Shown: positions 43,012 to 55,251, counted from the first letter of the stretch. The stretch is 64,000 nt of DNA from Heliocidaris tuberculata (GCA_025618425.1 CM046847.1:12389468-12453467); one strand, 5' to 3'. Numbers and translations are program-made. The notes: generated by a model not told the origin, from the sequence alone.

Positions 43012-43215
43012 ACCGTATACCTGATCATGGCGTCTCGGTGGGAGGTAACACTACACGGCCCTGTCAGAAAGAACATGCAGATCCACCAAGCTTTTTCTGT
43101 CTCTGATAGGTTAATGTAGAAATGCATGCTTCCTCAGCATGATCGAGAGTATGCTTTGGATTCTGGTTTAAAAGAAAACGGTTAAAAATAGCTTTACAAG
43201 GTGTTTTTCTTCTCT
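43012..43215. repeat. dispersed direct repeat (~200 bp), copy 1
   Basis: CCGTATACCTGATCATGG, then GCAGATCCACC, AGCTTTTTCTGTCTCTGA, AATGCATGCTTCCTCAGCA and GATTCTGGTTT. The same series occurs at 46175-46385, same orientation. No terminal repeats are apparent and the family is unknown. Confidence 0.88.
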
Positions 43216-43797
43216 CTTTTCAATTTTCAGGTATTTTTAGAATGCTAATTTTGGTCAAATTTATGTTTTTGTTTTATTTATTTCTAGAAAATTCTCTTAA
43301 GTGCAATAGGGATAGGCATTACCACTTTTTGCATGTAAATAATATTAGAGATGACTTTTATGAAAAAAATGATGGAGAAAAATATATAATTATAGGCTTT
43401 TATTAATATCTTATTTTATACGCCTCTACGATAATTATGAAACATTGTCTTATGCTCTAATGAAAGTTTCCTACAGTGTTAAACATCAAATCGTATACTA
43501 GTGACCAATTATAGATCGATGGCATAATTCATAAAAAAATGATATACTGTGAAAATGTGTTGGCACATGGATTGACAATCAAAATCAACAGTGGCATCAA
43601 AGAAGGTATCAACAGAATTAGAATAGTGATATGTAACAGGATCAGCACTGATTGTACAACAAACAATTTTCGTCTTGATAGCTGCCTCTCTTTTAGAATT
43701 GTCTCCCCTTTTTCTTGGTATTCTTTACGTGAATTATTTCCATAATTACGATTCATCACAGTGTTACATGTCATTCCATCCTGGCGTTATACTTATA
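43216..43797. other. stretch without recognised features
   Basis: AT-rich DNA between a dispersed repeat and a hAT-like MITE. Nothing recognised. Confidence 0.45.
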
Positions 43798-43805
43798 ACA
43801 ATAAC

Positions 43806-44073
43806 CAGGGGCGGCGCTACAGGGGGCAGAGGGGGCGACCGCCCCCCCCCCCTATGATTTTTCAAGTAGTGAAAAAAGAAAAAAAAAGAAGAAAAAAGAA
43901 GAAAAGGAGGAAGAAAAGGGAAGAAAAGGGAAGAAAGAAGAAAGAGGAGTATTAAAAAGAGAGGTCTTAAACAAATTACTCTATATTACCCCTGTTATTT
44001 AATGGAGAAAAAATATGACGTCATCTTTAGGTCGTCTTGCCCCTCCTATCAAAATACCCTGGCGCCGCCCCTG
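43806..44073 (-). mobile_element. hAT-like MITE, CAGGGGYGGCGC family, copy 2
   Basis: A 268-bp element with ends CAGGGGCGGCGCTACAGG and the inverse of CAGGGGCGGCGCCAGGG, so it is inverted relative to 17558-17817. The flanks ACAATAAC and ATAATAAT agree at 6 of 8 bases, both differences C/T. The interior holds an (AAGAAA)-rich purine tract. No coding capacity. Confidence 0.78.
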
Positions 44074-44081
44074 ATAATAAT

Positions 44082-44420
44082 TTTCCTTACCATGAAATGA
44101 ACCTATAAGTCAGCCCTTCGACATGCTACAACAAACACATAAACTTCCATTCATTCAAGAAGATCCAGAGGAGATATATAAGTTCGTCATACTTTGAGCT
44201 AAACGTCAAGGTAAATCGTGAAATGTAAGATCAGCTTCCCAGTTCTTGGATCTCATATTCAAATTTCGGTTGATAATTTCTTTCGAATCTCATAAAGCTG
44301 CAAAACTTACAATTCCTACACAAGTGATCGTATTCAAGTGTGCTTATTTTCTTGTAAAGCAAATTGAGATATCATACTGTTGAGCAATTATCGAATTCCC
44401 TCTCCCCATCTTGCTAAACG
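44082..44420. other. stretch without recognised features
   Basis: Intergenic DNA without an identified feature. Confidence 0.45.
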
Positions 44421-44421
44421 A

Positions 44422-44500
44422 TCTCTCTCTCTCTCTCTCTCTCTCTTTCTTCTTCTTCTCCTTCTTCTTCTTCTTCTTCTTCCTTCTTCCTCTTCTTTTT
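44422..44500. repeat. (CT)n and (CTT)n microsatellites
   Basis: CT dinucleotide run followed by CTT triplets. Confidence 0.95.
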
Positions 44501-46174
44501 ATATTTCTCTTCTTCATCAATGCCCTCTCTCAATGCTCATATGCATGATCTACTACCATTTATTCCTATCAAGAGTTAATTTTTTTTTTATCATATTGAT
44601 AGTATTTCCATTTAAAAGGCTTTACAGAGAAACGGATGTTAATTTTAGATTATATAGAAGTGATGGAAACCCTTAACGAAACAGGCTTAAAAACAACTAA
44701 AGTAGGTAATTACTATGATAACAAAAATAAACTTTTTTGTTTTAATCTATATACCTATTCTATACAAATGAAAGAAGGCAAATATTTAATTCGTATATAG
44801 TTTGGAGTTGAAAAAGATCAAAATTACATGTTTTTGGATTTTGGAGAAAGTAAAGGAGAGAGAGAGAGAGTTAAGCGAGGTGGAAGGAGAATTCTGATAG
44901 CGCATTAAGATTTTTTGTTTTTAATCTAAATAATTCACTGATTTATAATAATTATTTTCAAAGGGTAGACTTTAACATTTCCTACATTCAGTTACTTCCG
45001 TGATTTAGATTTATTTCAGAGCTTCGTGATATTTGAACGGTGAGGGGTATGAGGTCAAAGAATGCAGGAGCTGATGCCAAAATCCTACAGCTGCACATCC
45101 CAATCAGTTATATCGGGATGAGAGACCTGAGGGTTACAGCGATTCAGTTTGCTTTTCCTCTCCCAGGCAAATGTGACGCGAAATCATTAAAAATAATAAC
45201 AAAATACTGAGAGAAAAAAATTAAAACTATGGAGAAGAGAATTGTTGGTGTAGTGTGGATCGTGTTGTATAGCACTCTTCTAGTGATTCTTTTTACATAT
45301 AACTTTTGATTTTGACTGTCACTCAATGTGCCAACATATTTTCAAATAAATAATAAAATGAATATTATATTATATAATATTGTATCATATTTTATTATTG
45401 TCTAATATCATAATGAATTTTATGCCACTAATCTTACTGATATAAGATTTAATGTAAGTACACTGCGTCGATCTCTACCACGTACACTGTCGGAAAAAGT
45501 CCTACAGCAGTAGGCAATGTTTCATAATTATCGTAGAGGGCGTATAAAAGAAGATATGAATAAAAGCCTTTATTTGATATATTTGTATATTTTCTGCATT
45601 ATTTTTTTTTCACGAGAGTCATCTCTATTATCATCTTTAAACAAACTGTGGGAATTCATATCCCTATTGCAATTTTAAAAAAAAATAATTCGAAATTCAT
45701 AAATTTTACCAAAATCAGCATTCTAAAAATACCTGAAAAGTAACCTTAGACCCATTTAAAAATTTGGAAACAACGTTTATATGTTAAGTCATGACATTTT
45801 CTTTCTAAAAGTGTATGTTTAAACAAAACAAAACTCACAAAATGTTCCATGTTTCACCACTTGACAACGGACTATATCCCTCTAGGTCCGAAAATTTCAT
45901 GTTCATTTTGGTAAAGTCTTTCCCACTGTCAACATTTAACAGTTTTAAAATCTGTTAATACCAGCCAGATCAAAATTCTTGTCAAGTCTCGATTATGCAC
46001 CCTTTTGCAAATTTTAAAGTTGCTTTTGCTCACTCGAACTTAAAATATCACCAAATAGTTTAATTCTTTGTGACAGAAGATACCCTAGGCTATCCACAGT
46101 ATGAAAATTTCCTACAAATATTTTGAAATGTTTGTTTGGGGAGACTTTTTTTATGTGACGCACTGTATATACGA
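44501..46174. other. stretch without recognised genes
   Basis: AT-rich. A (GA)n run at 44858-44870 and an AT-rich patch with TATAATAT words at 45364-45395. No RNA gene or domain-bearing frame is seen. Confidence 0.45.
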
Positions 46175-46385
46175 TATTATCGCCGTATACCTGATCATGG
46201 TGTCTCGGAGGGAGGTTATACTATTCGGCCTTGTCAGAAACAACAAGCAGATCCACCCAGCTTTTTCTGTCTCTGAGAGGTTATTCAGAAATGCATGCTT
46301 CCTCAGCATGATGCATGCTTTAGATTCTGGTTTTAAAAACAAAGAAACAAAGAAACAAACTTTACACAGTGTTTTTCTTTCTTCT
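46175..46385. repeat. dispersed direct repeat (~200 bp), copy 2
   Basis: Second copy of 43012-43215: CCGTATACCTGATCATGG, GCAGATCCACC, AGCTTTTTCTGTCTCTGA, AATGCATGCTTCCTCAGCA and GATTCTGGTTTT. It has a short (ACAAAGAA) insertion near its right end. Confidence 0.88.
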
Positions 46386-46753
46386 TCTTTTTTTTATTTT
46401 TTTATTTTTTAGTCTAAATGCATTTTCTGTCTTCGAATTTATATATATAAATACGATATCAGCAAATGGCTTATAAGAAGCAGAGTGATATTTTGTTTTG
46501 CTTTCAAGATAAATATTTGTACGTCCAATTTTTTTTCCTAAAATGGTGGAACTGGTCATATTTTAAAGGAGAAATATAGATAACATCAGGGTCTGTATTA
46601 ATTTGTTACGCTTCTTTTTTGTGTGTGTTTTATAAAGCATCTTTAATCAATGGGTATTGAGATACTTGAAATTCGTCTTTATCAAAAAGTTCAACAGGAT
46701 CAACCTGTATTTTTAATTATATTTATCATTTGTATTTTCAACAACAACTTTTT

Positions 46754-46754
<1 letters not shown>

Positions 46755-46801
<47 letters not shown>

Positions 46802-47130
46802 TCATCTTTCTATCCTCTTTCTCCCTGCCTCTTTCGGTGTATCACTGCCCCTCCATTTTTACTCGACTCTCTCCCATGTCATCTCTTTCTCTTTTTGTCA
46901 CAATGATCGTTGCCCGTCTCTCTCTCACTCTATATCTGTTATATCTCTCTCTCTCTAGATCTCTCTTTATCTCTCTCTTTCTCTCCTCCTCCCCTTTTAT
47001 TCCTTTGTCATGTCGTCCCACTCCTACTAATCTTTTTTTGTGCTTTCTCTCTCTGAACATATCTCTCCCTTTTCTCTTTTTTTTCCCTCCTTCTCTTTAT
47101 CTTTCTCTCTCTCTGCCCCTCTGTTTTGCC
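46755..47130. repeat. (CT)n-rich region
   Basis: A long (CT)n at 46757-46797 and several CT-rich patches to about 47130. Open frames here are Ser/Leu low complexity. Confidence 0.93.
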
Positions 47131-47755
47131 TGTCCCATATTTCTCTATTTTATTTCTATTTTATCTGTATCCCATGTCAACATATTTCATTCCCCGAAGA
47201 TTACATTCTTGAATTATTACAGAAATTCTTAGGAGGAAAGAAATTGGCTTGCAAATTACCTCAGTGCCATTATTTATATGTTTACAGCAATTATATTTCT
47301 TAAGGGCACAAACACATTTGGCGTACTGATTTAGCATTCGCTCATTGTCTTGCATGAGGGAAATGAATATCTCCCCAAACGCTCCTGATCCATTATATCT
47401 GTAAATAGTGGCTGCAACCAAACCTAGAGATAATATGCATCGCCCGAGCACATCTCTGACTTGCCTGGGATTTCAGCAAAATATTATTCAAAATTCCGAA
47501 AGGTCTCTTAATCTAATCAGTTTGTATTTGCAAGTCCCATGCTTAGTGATATCCTTTTAACAATATGCCATACATACCAACCGCTTTAGGAAAACGTGGA
47601 TAAGGTACCCAGTCCGTAAATGTCATGGAATCTCTGACACGTGGTTTTCAATGTTTTCTATAAATTCATTATAAGATAAAACGGTGGTATCTTTCTCTTC
47701 AGAGTTTTTTTTTCAAAGCGTCCACCATTTCAGAAAAAAAAATAGAAGAGGGACA
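47131..47755. other. stretch without recognised features
   Basis: AT-rich DNA with poly-T. The minus-strand frame at 47161-47451 is not recognised. Confidence 0.4.
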
Positions 47756-47761
47756 GATGTC

Positions 47762-47882
47762 TTCTCCTTCTTCCTCCTCCTCCTCCTCCTCCTCCTCCTC
47801 CTCTTCTTCTTCTTCTTCTTCTTCTTCTTCTTCTTCCTCTTCCTCTTCCTCTTCCTCTTCTTCTTATATTATTTCTTTATTC
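47762..47882. repeat. (TCC)n/(TTC)n microsatellite
   Basis: TCC triplets followed by TTC and TTCCTC repeats. Phe/Leu and Ser homopolymer frames come from it. Confidence 0.96.
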
Positions 47883-48555
47883 TTCTTTATCATTTCCCAC
47901 AAGGGTGAAAGAATTGATAGAACATACAATGTATCATGGATAAAATTACGTTTGCTACTTTGCTACTACTAAAATTTGAAGTATAGGGTAACATTACTGC
48001 ATTGAAGAGAAGCTCACATAGTTATAAAACATTGATGGATCCACATGTGTGAGCGTTCCCCCTATTTTAAGTGATACTCCCATACGAGAATGAACATATA
48101 AGTTTTTGCACACCATCCATGCCATCTTTTTCGAAATCCTGGAAATAGTTTCCCAACTTGTTTTCTTCTTCAAACTCAATTAGTATGGGGTTTATGGACA
48201 ATAAATACTTGTTAGAGGAGTTGAGGATTCGGAGGGGGTACAAGAGACACGTCCCCCATTGGTTGTTAGGCCAAATGTTACTATTCACCTTAAAAATGCC
48301 CCCATCCCCCCCCCCAATAAAAATTTTTTTTTTTTGTATTCACGTTTCTTTTAGGCATATTTCTCACCGCATAGAAGCAATGCATTGCCGTTCCTTATCA
48401 ATAAAGAGTGATGGATTTTTTTTTTCAAATTAAAGTGCATTCTATCCCTCTCTTATTTTATTTTATTGTTTTATGTAATCCTTAATACCGTCTTTCGCAT
48501 CGTACTTGACAGGACGTAATGACAAATAGAACAGTATCCATACTTATATCATCAA
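47883..48555. other. stretch without recognised features
   Basis: Short poly-C (48309-48315) and poly-T tracts in AT-rich DNA. Nothing else recognised. Confidence 0.45.
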
Positions 48556-48692
48556 CAGGGGCGGACTGGGACTAAAATTTGAGTAGGGAATTTCGGAGCG
48601 ACAGGTCCATTTTGTTGTTGACCGGACCTTTTTACTAAAATATTGACTTGCCCGTTGACTCAATCAAACTCCCCATGGCCAGTCCACCCCTG
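48556..48692. mobile_element. 137-bp TIR element, CAGGGGCGGACTGG ends
   Basis: Ends CAGGGGCGGACTGGGA and the inverse of CAGGGGTGGACTGGCC. No 8-bp duplication could be matched, so the flanks have diverged or the boundary is off. Non-coding. Confidence 0.65.
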
Positions 48693-48824
48693 AGTAGAAA
48701 AACAAAACCAAACAAATGATTTTGTTTGTTGCTTTATATTTACTATTATCTATGGCAGGCAGCATTAAACCGTTATTCAAGAAATAGGGTATTGTTGATT
48801 ATGTCATTCTAAAAAATCTATATA

Positions 48825-48859
<35 letters not shown>

Positions 48860-49908
48860 AAGGGATTTATTCCAAAGACACCCTCACGACCCACTTGAAA
48901 AAAATCATGCAGGCCCCATTAGGATCCAGTGTTTAGGCTTTAGAACCACGTTTTATGCCACAACTATATTTTCTTTTAACACGGCGAAATATCAGTTTTG
49001 ACCGAAAATATACACGATCACTGCACGCAGTCAATTATTAATAACTGACATGGAAAGAAAAAAGAGAAAGGAATATAGATAATGTTAGAAACTGTACCCT
49101 GCTGACAGCAAAGATGGCAATTTCCTGTACGTTTCATAGAGCAACAGAGTCTCGATTCAATCTAAATTTATTTCCATCCCCGCGTAGCCTTCCTAAATAT
49201 TTATTCGCATATATTTGTAAATATACATCGAGAAAATTCATCAGGATCAGAGAGAAAATTGGAAATATGTCCACTGGTTGTCTGCCCACCTGCGGTTTAT
49301 TTATTTTTGAAAGATCACGGCATTTGATTGACCTTTAATGGAATCATGATAGAAAAAAGATGAACGGTCTGTATGGGAAAGGCTTTTTTTATATAACCTG
49401 ATAGCGTTCAGGTAGGCAGAGATGGCTGCATATTGCGAGGTCAAAGCAATATACATGTACATGTATTTGTAAAGTTAAATAAAATCAGTTTCAATATTTC
49501 ACGTGCATGTACAGCTTGAGTAGTAATACACAAAGATCGTTGTTAACATGGCCTGAAAATAATGGGATGTATCATGCTACATCAGTGACGTAGCGACAGA
49601 GACTTAGGCATGTGCCGCCCCCTTCCCCCAACAAGCTTTAAAAATACAATAGAAAAAAAAAGGACAAAGAGAAATGAAGAAGGGGGATTACACAGAGAAT
49701 ATGAGAATGAGATAGCTTGATCTCCCGCCTTTCCAAAATATTCAACACTCGTCCTTTGGGGATAGGTAAAATAAAATACTTGACTGCAGAATACAATGCT
49801 AAAAGCAGTCCAATAAAAATGAAAATTTGAACAATGAAAAATATGGATATCATTTTTTGTGGGACTAACCTATGTTGCTAAGCTCGATATTATCACTGTT
49901 AAGTAGTC
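48693..49908. other. stretch without recognised genes
   Basis: (AT)n at 48827-48857. AT-rich DNA with a possible half of a hAT-like end near 49586 (CAGTGACGTAGCGACAGAG) that lacks a partner. Confidence 0.4.
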
Positions 49909-50203
49909 GTATATTTTAACTCGTTGACTATTGAATTCTGTCATTCCCCATATGCTTAACAAAGGGACCACTCGGTTTCCGTAGACAATATGGGTTAATT
50001 GGAGCAAAAATACCAAACCATTACCCTATAAAAGAAAAGTTGAATATCACAATTATATTTTGTTGCATAATGGTTAAAAGTTTTCTAGTGCACTCATACA
50101 TAGAAGTCACAAGGAATCTGGAATCCTATAGGCCATCTTTGCATGCTTTAAGTGGAATATATCAATATTTACGAGGTAATTCTAAATGGAATAAAACTGT
50201 TTG
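49909..50203 (+). repeat. ~300-bp inverted repeat, left copy
   Basis: Starts GTATATTTTAACTCGTTGAC, continues ACAAAGGGACCACTCGG and TTGTTGCATAATGGTTAAAA, and ends GGAATAAAACTGTTTGTTA. The inverse is present at 53455-53753 with few differences. The pair spans 3.8 kb. Confidence 0.93.
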
Positions 50204-50739
50204 TTAGAGAGATGCCATGAATGCCACGGTTACAACACGACATAGCACGAACTCGTACAATATAGCACGAGCAATATTGATTTGCTCGATACCTTTGCTG
50301 TAATGTATATAGTGCAAAGTTTTAAAATGTATAACATTATGTCATGCCACATGCCACCATTCATGATTACACGACATAACACGAACTCTTACGATAAAGC
50401 AAGAGCTCTCAATCTCGTCTGCTCTCAGGTGGGGTGGAATTTAACTGTTCATGGTGAAATTAATCAACTATTGATTCTAAAATAGGCTTACTACTAAACT
50501 CATGGTATATCTATCTTTGCAATAGTCAACTAGCTTCAGCATGATTGTACTGATGTCGTTTTTATTTCTTAAAATTTCAGTTCTTTTTCCTGCAGGTCCC
50601 GTCTTACCGATTATGCTAACAAGAGCTTAGCAGTGATCTTCCCGGATCGGTGCCTTCTAACACTGATATCCCACATCTGTTCTACACATACTTTTTATCT
50701 GATGGTTCATTTTACCTGGCTGCTAAGAAAGCATGTGTA
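50204..50739. other. stretch without recognised features
   Basis: The phrase CACGACATANCACGAACTC occurs twice (about 50237 and 50372), a minor local duplication. Nothing else recognised. Confidence 0.45.
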
Positions 50740-50902
50740 TGATTGTAAGTAAGCAACCAGGGGACCGACGGCTTTAATTCCTCTCCGAGGGACTTGGTAA
50801 TGAGGATTAATGCCTTGCCAAAGGGCACTACCGCATCCACTTGGTTTCTAACCCGGGTCCTCAAGTTACGAGACCACTGCTCTACCACTGAGCCATCGCG
50901 CC
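50740..50902 (-). mobile_element. tRNA-derived SINE, copy 2
   Basis: The minus strand starts GGCGCGATGGCTCAGTGG with A-box TGGCTCAGTGGTAGAGC and a B-box-like GGGTTAGAAACC (canonical GGTTCGANNCC, so decayed). The body contains CCCTTTGGCAAGGCATTAAT and CCTCGGAGAGGAATT. The head differs from that of the SINEs at 25800 and 56950, so this is a separate subfamily. Confidence 0.75.
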
Positions 50903-50997
50903 TCCGTACTTTGGGCAAAATGGGTCCAGCATGACTTCATGATCTACAAATGTGATTTTTCAGTGCTTATTTAACGTATTATACCTCCTCCCCTCTC

Positions 50998-51025
50998 CCC
51001 CTCTCTCTCTCTCTCTCTCTCCTAG
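50998..51025. repeat. (CT)n microsatellite
   Basis: CTCTCT run followed by T/C-rich sequence to about 51145. Confidence 0.9.
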
Positions 51026-51148
51026 TCATAGTAAGGTCCTCATCTTTCACCTTTTTTCTCCTTCTTTTTATTCCCGTTCCTTCCTTTTGTTCTAACTCTT
51101 CCTCTTTTCTTATTCCTCTCCCTCTCCCATTTTCTCCTTCTCCTTAAT

Positions 51149-51357
51149 CACTTTAAAAACTAAAGTGTTAGATCACCATTTAAAAGGGCCGAGGAGTGAC
51201 AACTCTTTCAAAATGGTAGATCAACTCTTTTAAACTGCTGGATTCAGCCTTTATAGTGTTGTATCCAGCATGTTAAAAGTGATAATCTACAATTTTGAAA
51301 AAGTTGTCACTCCTCGGCCCTTTTAAATGGTGATTTAACACTTTAGTTTTTAGAGTG
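51149..51357. mobile_element. 209-bp foldback element, CACTNTAAAA ends
   Basis: Left arm CACTTTAAAAACTAAAGTG...TTTAAAAGGGCCGAGGAGTG and right arm, its inverse, ending TTTTTAGAGTG. The arms are about 80 bp and almost exact, with a ~50-bp centre. No coding capacity. The ends recall the CACTGTAAA elements, but no TA duplication is visible. Confidence 0.85.
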
Positions 51358-51379
51358 TTCCATTCCTAAGTACTCTCCC

Positions 51380-51380
<1 letters not shown>

Positions 51381-51424
<44 letters not shown>

Positions 51425-51445
51425 CCCCCCCCCCCCCCCTCTCTA
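51381..51445. repeat. (CT)n followed by poly-C
   Basis: (CT)n at 51381-51421 then poly-C to 51439. Confidence 0.95.
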
Positions 51446-51509
51446 TATATCTATCTTATCAATTATCATTCTCAGTCATCTCCATCTCTATCTCCATTCT
51501 CTTCCTGCA

Positions 51510-51760
51510 TAATGACAAGAAAGTGCCATCGACATCATCAGCGCCGATGTTTCGAAGGCAATGACTTTGGTCGCGGGTCATACACGTGCCTCTCGAAACT
51601 CGATCCATCCCGCACAAGGGAATCTTAAACGATGCCTGCTCAGTGAGTCCCTGGACAGGATACGAAGGGACTCAGGCGACGGACGTCGAGGGGTGCAGCG
51701 GTCCGGTAGTGCGTGAAATTGCCCCTTCGGTCGACCCTCGAGGGACCACGCAGTCCTCCC
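51510..51760. other. GC-richer patch of unknown nature
   Basis: Unlike its AT-rich surroundings, this 250-bp patch is rich in CG dinucleotides (CGCCGATGTTTCG, GGCGACGGACGTCG, GTCGACCCTCGAGG). Open frames on both strands are short and unrecognised. It could be a decayed exon, a regulatory patch or an unknown repeat. Confidence 0.3.
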
Positions 51761-53454
51761 AATGAAACAAATGTCGTCTTTAGAAGAAGTCGTATACATA
51801 GAAATATGCACATAGAGAAATATGCGCATACAATAAAAAACACACACCTATATATGTACAGCAAGTGAAAAGACGCTGGCAACAAATTTGTTGCGTATTC
51901 TTAACCCCAAAAAGGGGAGGGGCTCCTCAAATGCACCTTCGAGCTCTTTAATTCGGATATTTGAAATCACTCCGTTACAAAATAAATATCCAAGTTGATA
52001 TTACAAATTGACAAAGCAATACAGACATACTTGGCAGCTTATCACTATCCCACTCAAAAGTAGAAAATAATCCACCATAATAAGAAATAACATATGAAGA
52101 AACTGGAAAGTGAGCCTCATTGTCAATACGACTAAGTAAACCCCTATTATGTTTTATTCAAGTAATTTGGTTGGATCGTACAGAGGCCAACCATGTATCT
52201 CATATAATCGGCACAATCCTTGCCAGCCTAGGCGTCAAGTACTTAGGCAGCTCCATTCTGAAGGCACATTGCAAGTAATCCTGAGATACCTGGGCCTTCG
52301 GACTGTATGGGGGTGGGGCGTCCGCCGGCTTCACCCAGTGCTGGGTACCCCACTGCATTGATGCATCACCATCATCATCATCACCTCCAAGTGAAAGAGA
52401 AAAGAAATCTGGAGTTCATTTCCGACGCAGTGATCACCTGATAAAATCTCTTTTAGCATTCATGGCATATTTGGCATATCATGTTGATCCACACATTATG
52501 AGGATGGGAACGTATTCGGAATGCGTTCGGGATGCGTTCGGGATGCGTCCTAGGTGAATACACTGAGTTATTAGATTGGGACTTTGATGACCATAAAAGA
52601 CCACAGGCGGATGGGGGGGGGGGGGCAAAAGGAACAGCGACATCTTAGAGAGGGCTAGCCAGAATTTGGAAAATCATATGGGGATGTCACCAGAAAAACG
52701 GTCCGGCCCCCTCCCCCTTTCCCTCGATCCTACATCCGCCCTTGCACTGGGCATCAAAATGACTTAGACAAAATGTCGGGGTTCCCCCCAATCTGTGTCG
52801 TGCAGAGTGTAGCCTAAACAAGTATAACGTTTAATACCTTCCTTAACGTAAACAACTGAACATAAAACCATGATGGAACTTCAAATTGGAATCGAGTCGA
52901 CACCGTTTCTTGTGCATGTTGTATGTAATCTGCTTTTCTAACAGATGATGATCTGATCACCGCCTAACCGCTACTTACTTACAACATATACTAACCTATC
53001 GGGGGACTTTTTTTTTTGGGGGGGGGGGGGGTGCGCAACCGGCCCTTGAGCCCTTTTTAAACCAAGTCGGCGTATGTATAGTAAACAACCCTTAAATGTG
53101 AACCCCTTTCGTATGATCAAATCTTCATGCTGAAGAAAAATGCGATTTTTTTTTTCTCAGATTTTTAAAAATAAAGCTTTGTTTGTCATTTTTTTAAAGG
53201 AATTGTCAACCCTTACATATGAATCCGCCCCTGCGCCAAACCATCCCCTACGCACGCACCCACGCACACACCCACACACTCACACATTATTAATGGTTTT
53301 ATCCCGTTTGTGAGCCTCTTGGCTGAGTACTAAGAGTTGAAAACAGATTTATGATGTTTAGAATTATCTCATAAATCTGGATACCTTCCTCTATACTGTA
53401 GTTCAAGTCAGTCAGCCTCTTGGCATGCTTGGCCAAGTAAGTTATTGTACCAGT
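51761..53454. other. stretch between the arms of the 300-bp inverted repeat
   Basis: Poly-G at 52614-52625 and 53018-53031, poly-T at 52988-52997. Fragments with hAT-like end words (AGGCGGATGGGGG near 52606; CCGCCCTTG near 52737; CCGCCCCTG near 53226) suggest eroded elements. A diverged ~115-bp direct repeat (GCCTCTTGGC...TTTAGAATTATCTCNTAAAT) lies at about 53312-53382 and 53416-53500. Confidence 0.4.
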
Positions 53455-53753
53455 TAACAAACAGTTTTATTCCGTTTAGAATTATCTCGTAAATATTGAT
53501 ATATATCCCACTTAAAGCTGCAAAGATGGCCTATAGGATTCCAGATTCCTTGTGACTTCTTTGTATGAGTGCACTAGAAAATTTTTAACCATTATGCAAC
53601 AAAATATTATTGTGATATTCAACTTTTCTTTTATAGGGTAATGGTTTGGTATTTTTGCTCCAATTAACCCATATTGTCTACGGAAACCGAGTGGTCCCTT
53701 TGTTAAGCATATGGGGAATGACAGAATTCAATAGTCAACGAGTTAAAATATAC
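53455..53753 (-). repeat. ~300-bp inverted repeat, right copy
   Basis: Inverse of 49909-50203: begins TAACAAACAGTTTTATTCC and ends GTCAACGAGTTAAAATATAC. No target duplication could be found outside either copy. Confidence 0.93.
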
Positions 53754-54012
53754 AAGTGCGTTATCGAATTGGGTTTATCTAGACTTTCATATCTTATATG
53801 TAGAGAATACATCTATCTGCTTTTATGCAATGGAAACGGACACAGGTATTAATCGGGGGAAATAATTTATATATATTTGGTTATAATTGCAAAACTAAAA
53901 CGTGGTGTAAAAATAGAGGTAAGGAGAAAGGGAGTATAGGGGGCAAGAGAAAAGCAATACATTTCAAGACAAAAAGTGAACGTTTGAAAGGGGTGGAGGG
54001 AAAAGAGAAAGG
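53754..54012. other. stretch without recognised features
   Basis: Purine-rich sequence leading into a GT/GA microsatellite. Confidence 0.45.
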
Positions 54013-54017
54013 GGAGA

Positions 54018-54081
<64 letters not shown>
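54018..54081. repeat. (GT)n(GA)n microsatellite
   Basis: GTGTGT run at 54018-54039, then GAGAGA to 54081. Confidence 0.97.
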
Positions 54082-54084
<3 letters not shown>

Positions 54085-55219
54085 GCAGACAGACAGGGAA
54101 AGGGTTTGCAAATCTTGGATTGAGAGAAAGATAGGATAATTATGGAAGCAAGGAATATTAAAGAAAAGGCAACATGAAAGCAAGGCGTGAAAAAGAGAGG
54201 ATTGAAATACAGGAATTGCGTAAGGGAGCGATATATTCATAGTCTGATGGTGGCCTAATTTTTGCTGTATATAAATTTAGTTGTAAGCGAAGGCTGTTGC
54301 AGGATGTGCTAATTGCGTTTGCAAATACAACGTGACGAACTGGCCGAGTCTTTAGGCTGCGTTCCAATTTACATTTGATTAAAATATTTGACAGCCGTTT
54401 AAGCGGAGCAAATTATCTTGTTTGCACCATGAGGCTACTTTATGTAAGATGTTTTATCACCTATGCTGGATTATGTTTTCAGCATATAAAAGGTTTGTTC
54501 TCCCATATGACTTCAAGAGAAATGTTATTCTTTCTGTCTCATTTCAAATCAGATCAAATCATTCATTTATTTCCCAATTTAAAAACATATTCACAAAAAT
54601 CTTTGACATATTGTTATGATAAATGATAGTGGATCACGGAAAGGCACAAAATGAGGCTTTTTTTTTAAATTGACGGCTCAGCATAGAATGTACAAAAACA
54701 GAATTGTGAGAAAACGTGCTTATTTCAATGACGCAATAGCTGTTTTTCTTCTTCTACTCCTTCCTTTCTTTTCTTTGCTTTTTTCAGCAACATCATCTAT
54801 TTCGACTCTATATATATATATATATATATATATATCTTCCTCTTACTCCTTCGTATTTTTCGTTTCCTTGTTCTTTCCCATCTTGAAATGCATGCAGTTC
54901 TTTTTTTTAAAGGCCTTCCTAAAAGCTTCATGATAGCAAACCGATATAGATATGACTCATGTAGTGTATAAACATCATTATACATGTCATAGTTCTTTGA
55001 TAGCATAGACCCTATAACTCAAGGATTATTCTTATCAGATTATCGCCATTTCTTTTCAACTTATCGTGAACAGCTGTTGAGTTAGTAGACGAATCAGCAA
55101 TGGTGCCCGAATGCCAAGTACAAGATAGAAAGCAGAAGTTCTTGAAAACCCTTGATCATCATAATCCGCAAAACTAATCCTGTTTTTTCTGTGGTTTTCA
55201 TAAAACTATACTTAAAAAA

Positions 55220-55224
<5 letters not shown>
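54082..55224. other. stretch without recognised features
   Basis: AT-rich with (AT)n at 54811-54833. Nothing recognised. Confidence 0.45.

Positions 55225-55251
<27 letters not shown>
55225..55251. repeat. poly-T tract
   Basis: Run of 27 or so T. Confidence 0.95.

Noticed and set aside
52600..52745. Another hAT-like element between CACAGGCGGATGGG and CCGCCCTTG
   Set aside because: The ends match only loosely and no target duplication could be found.
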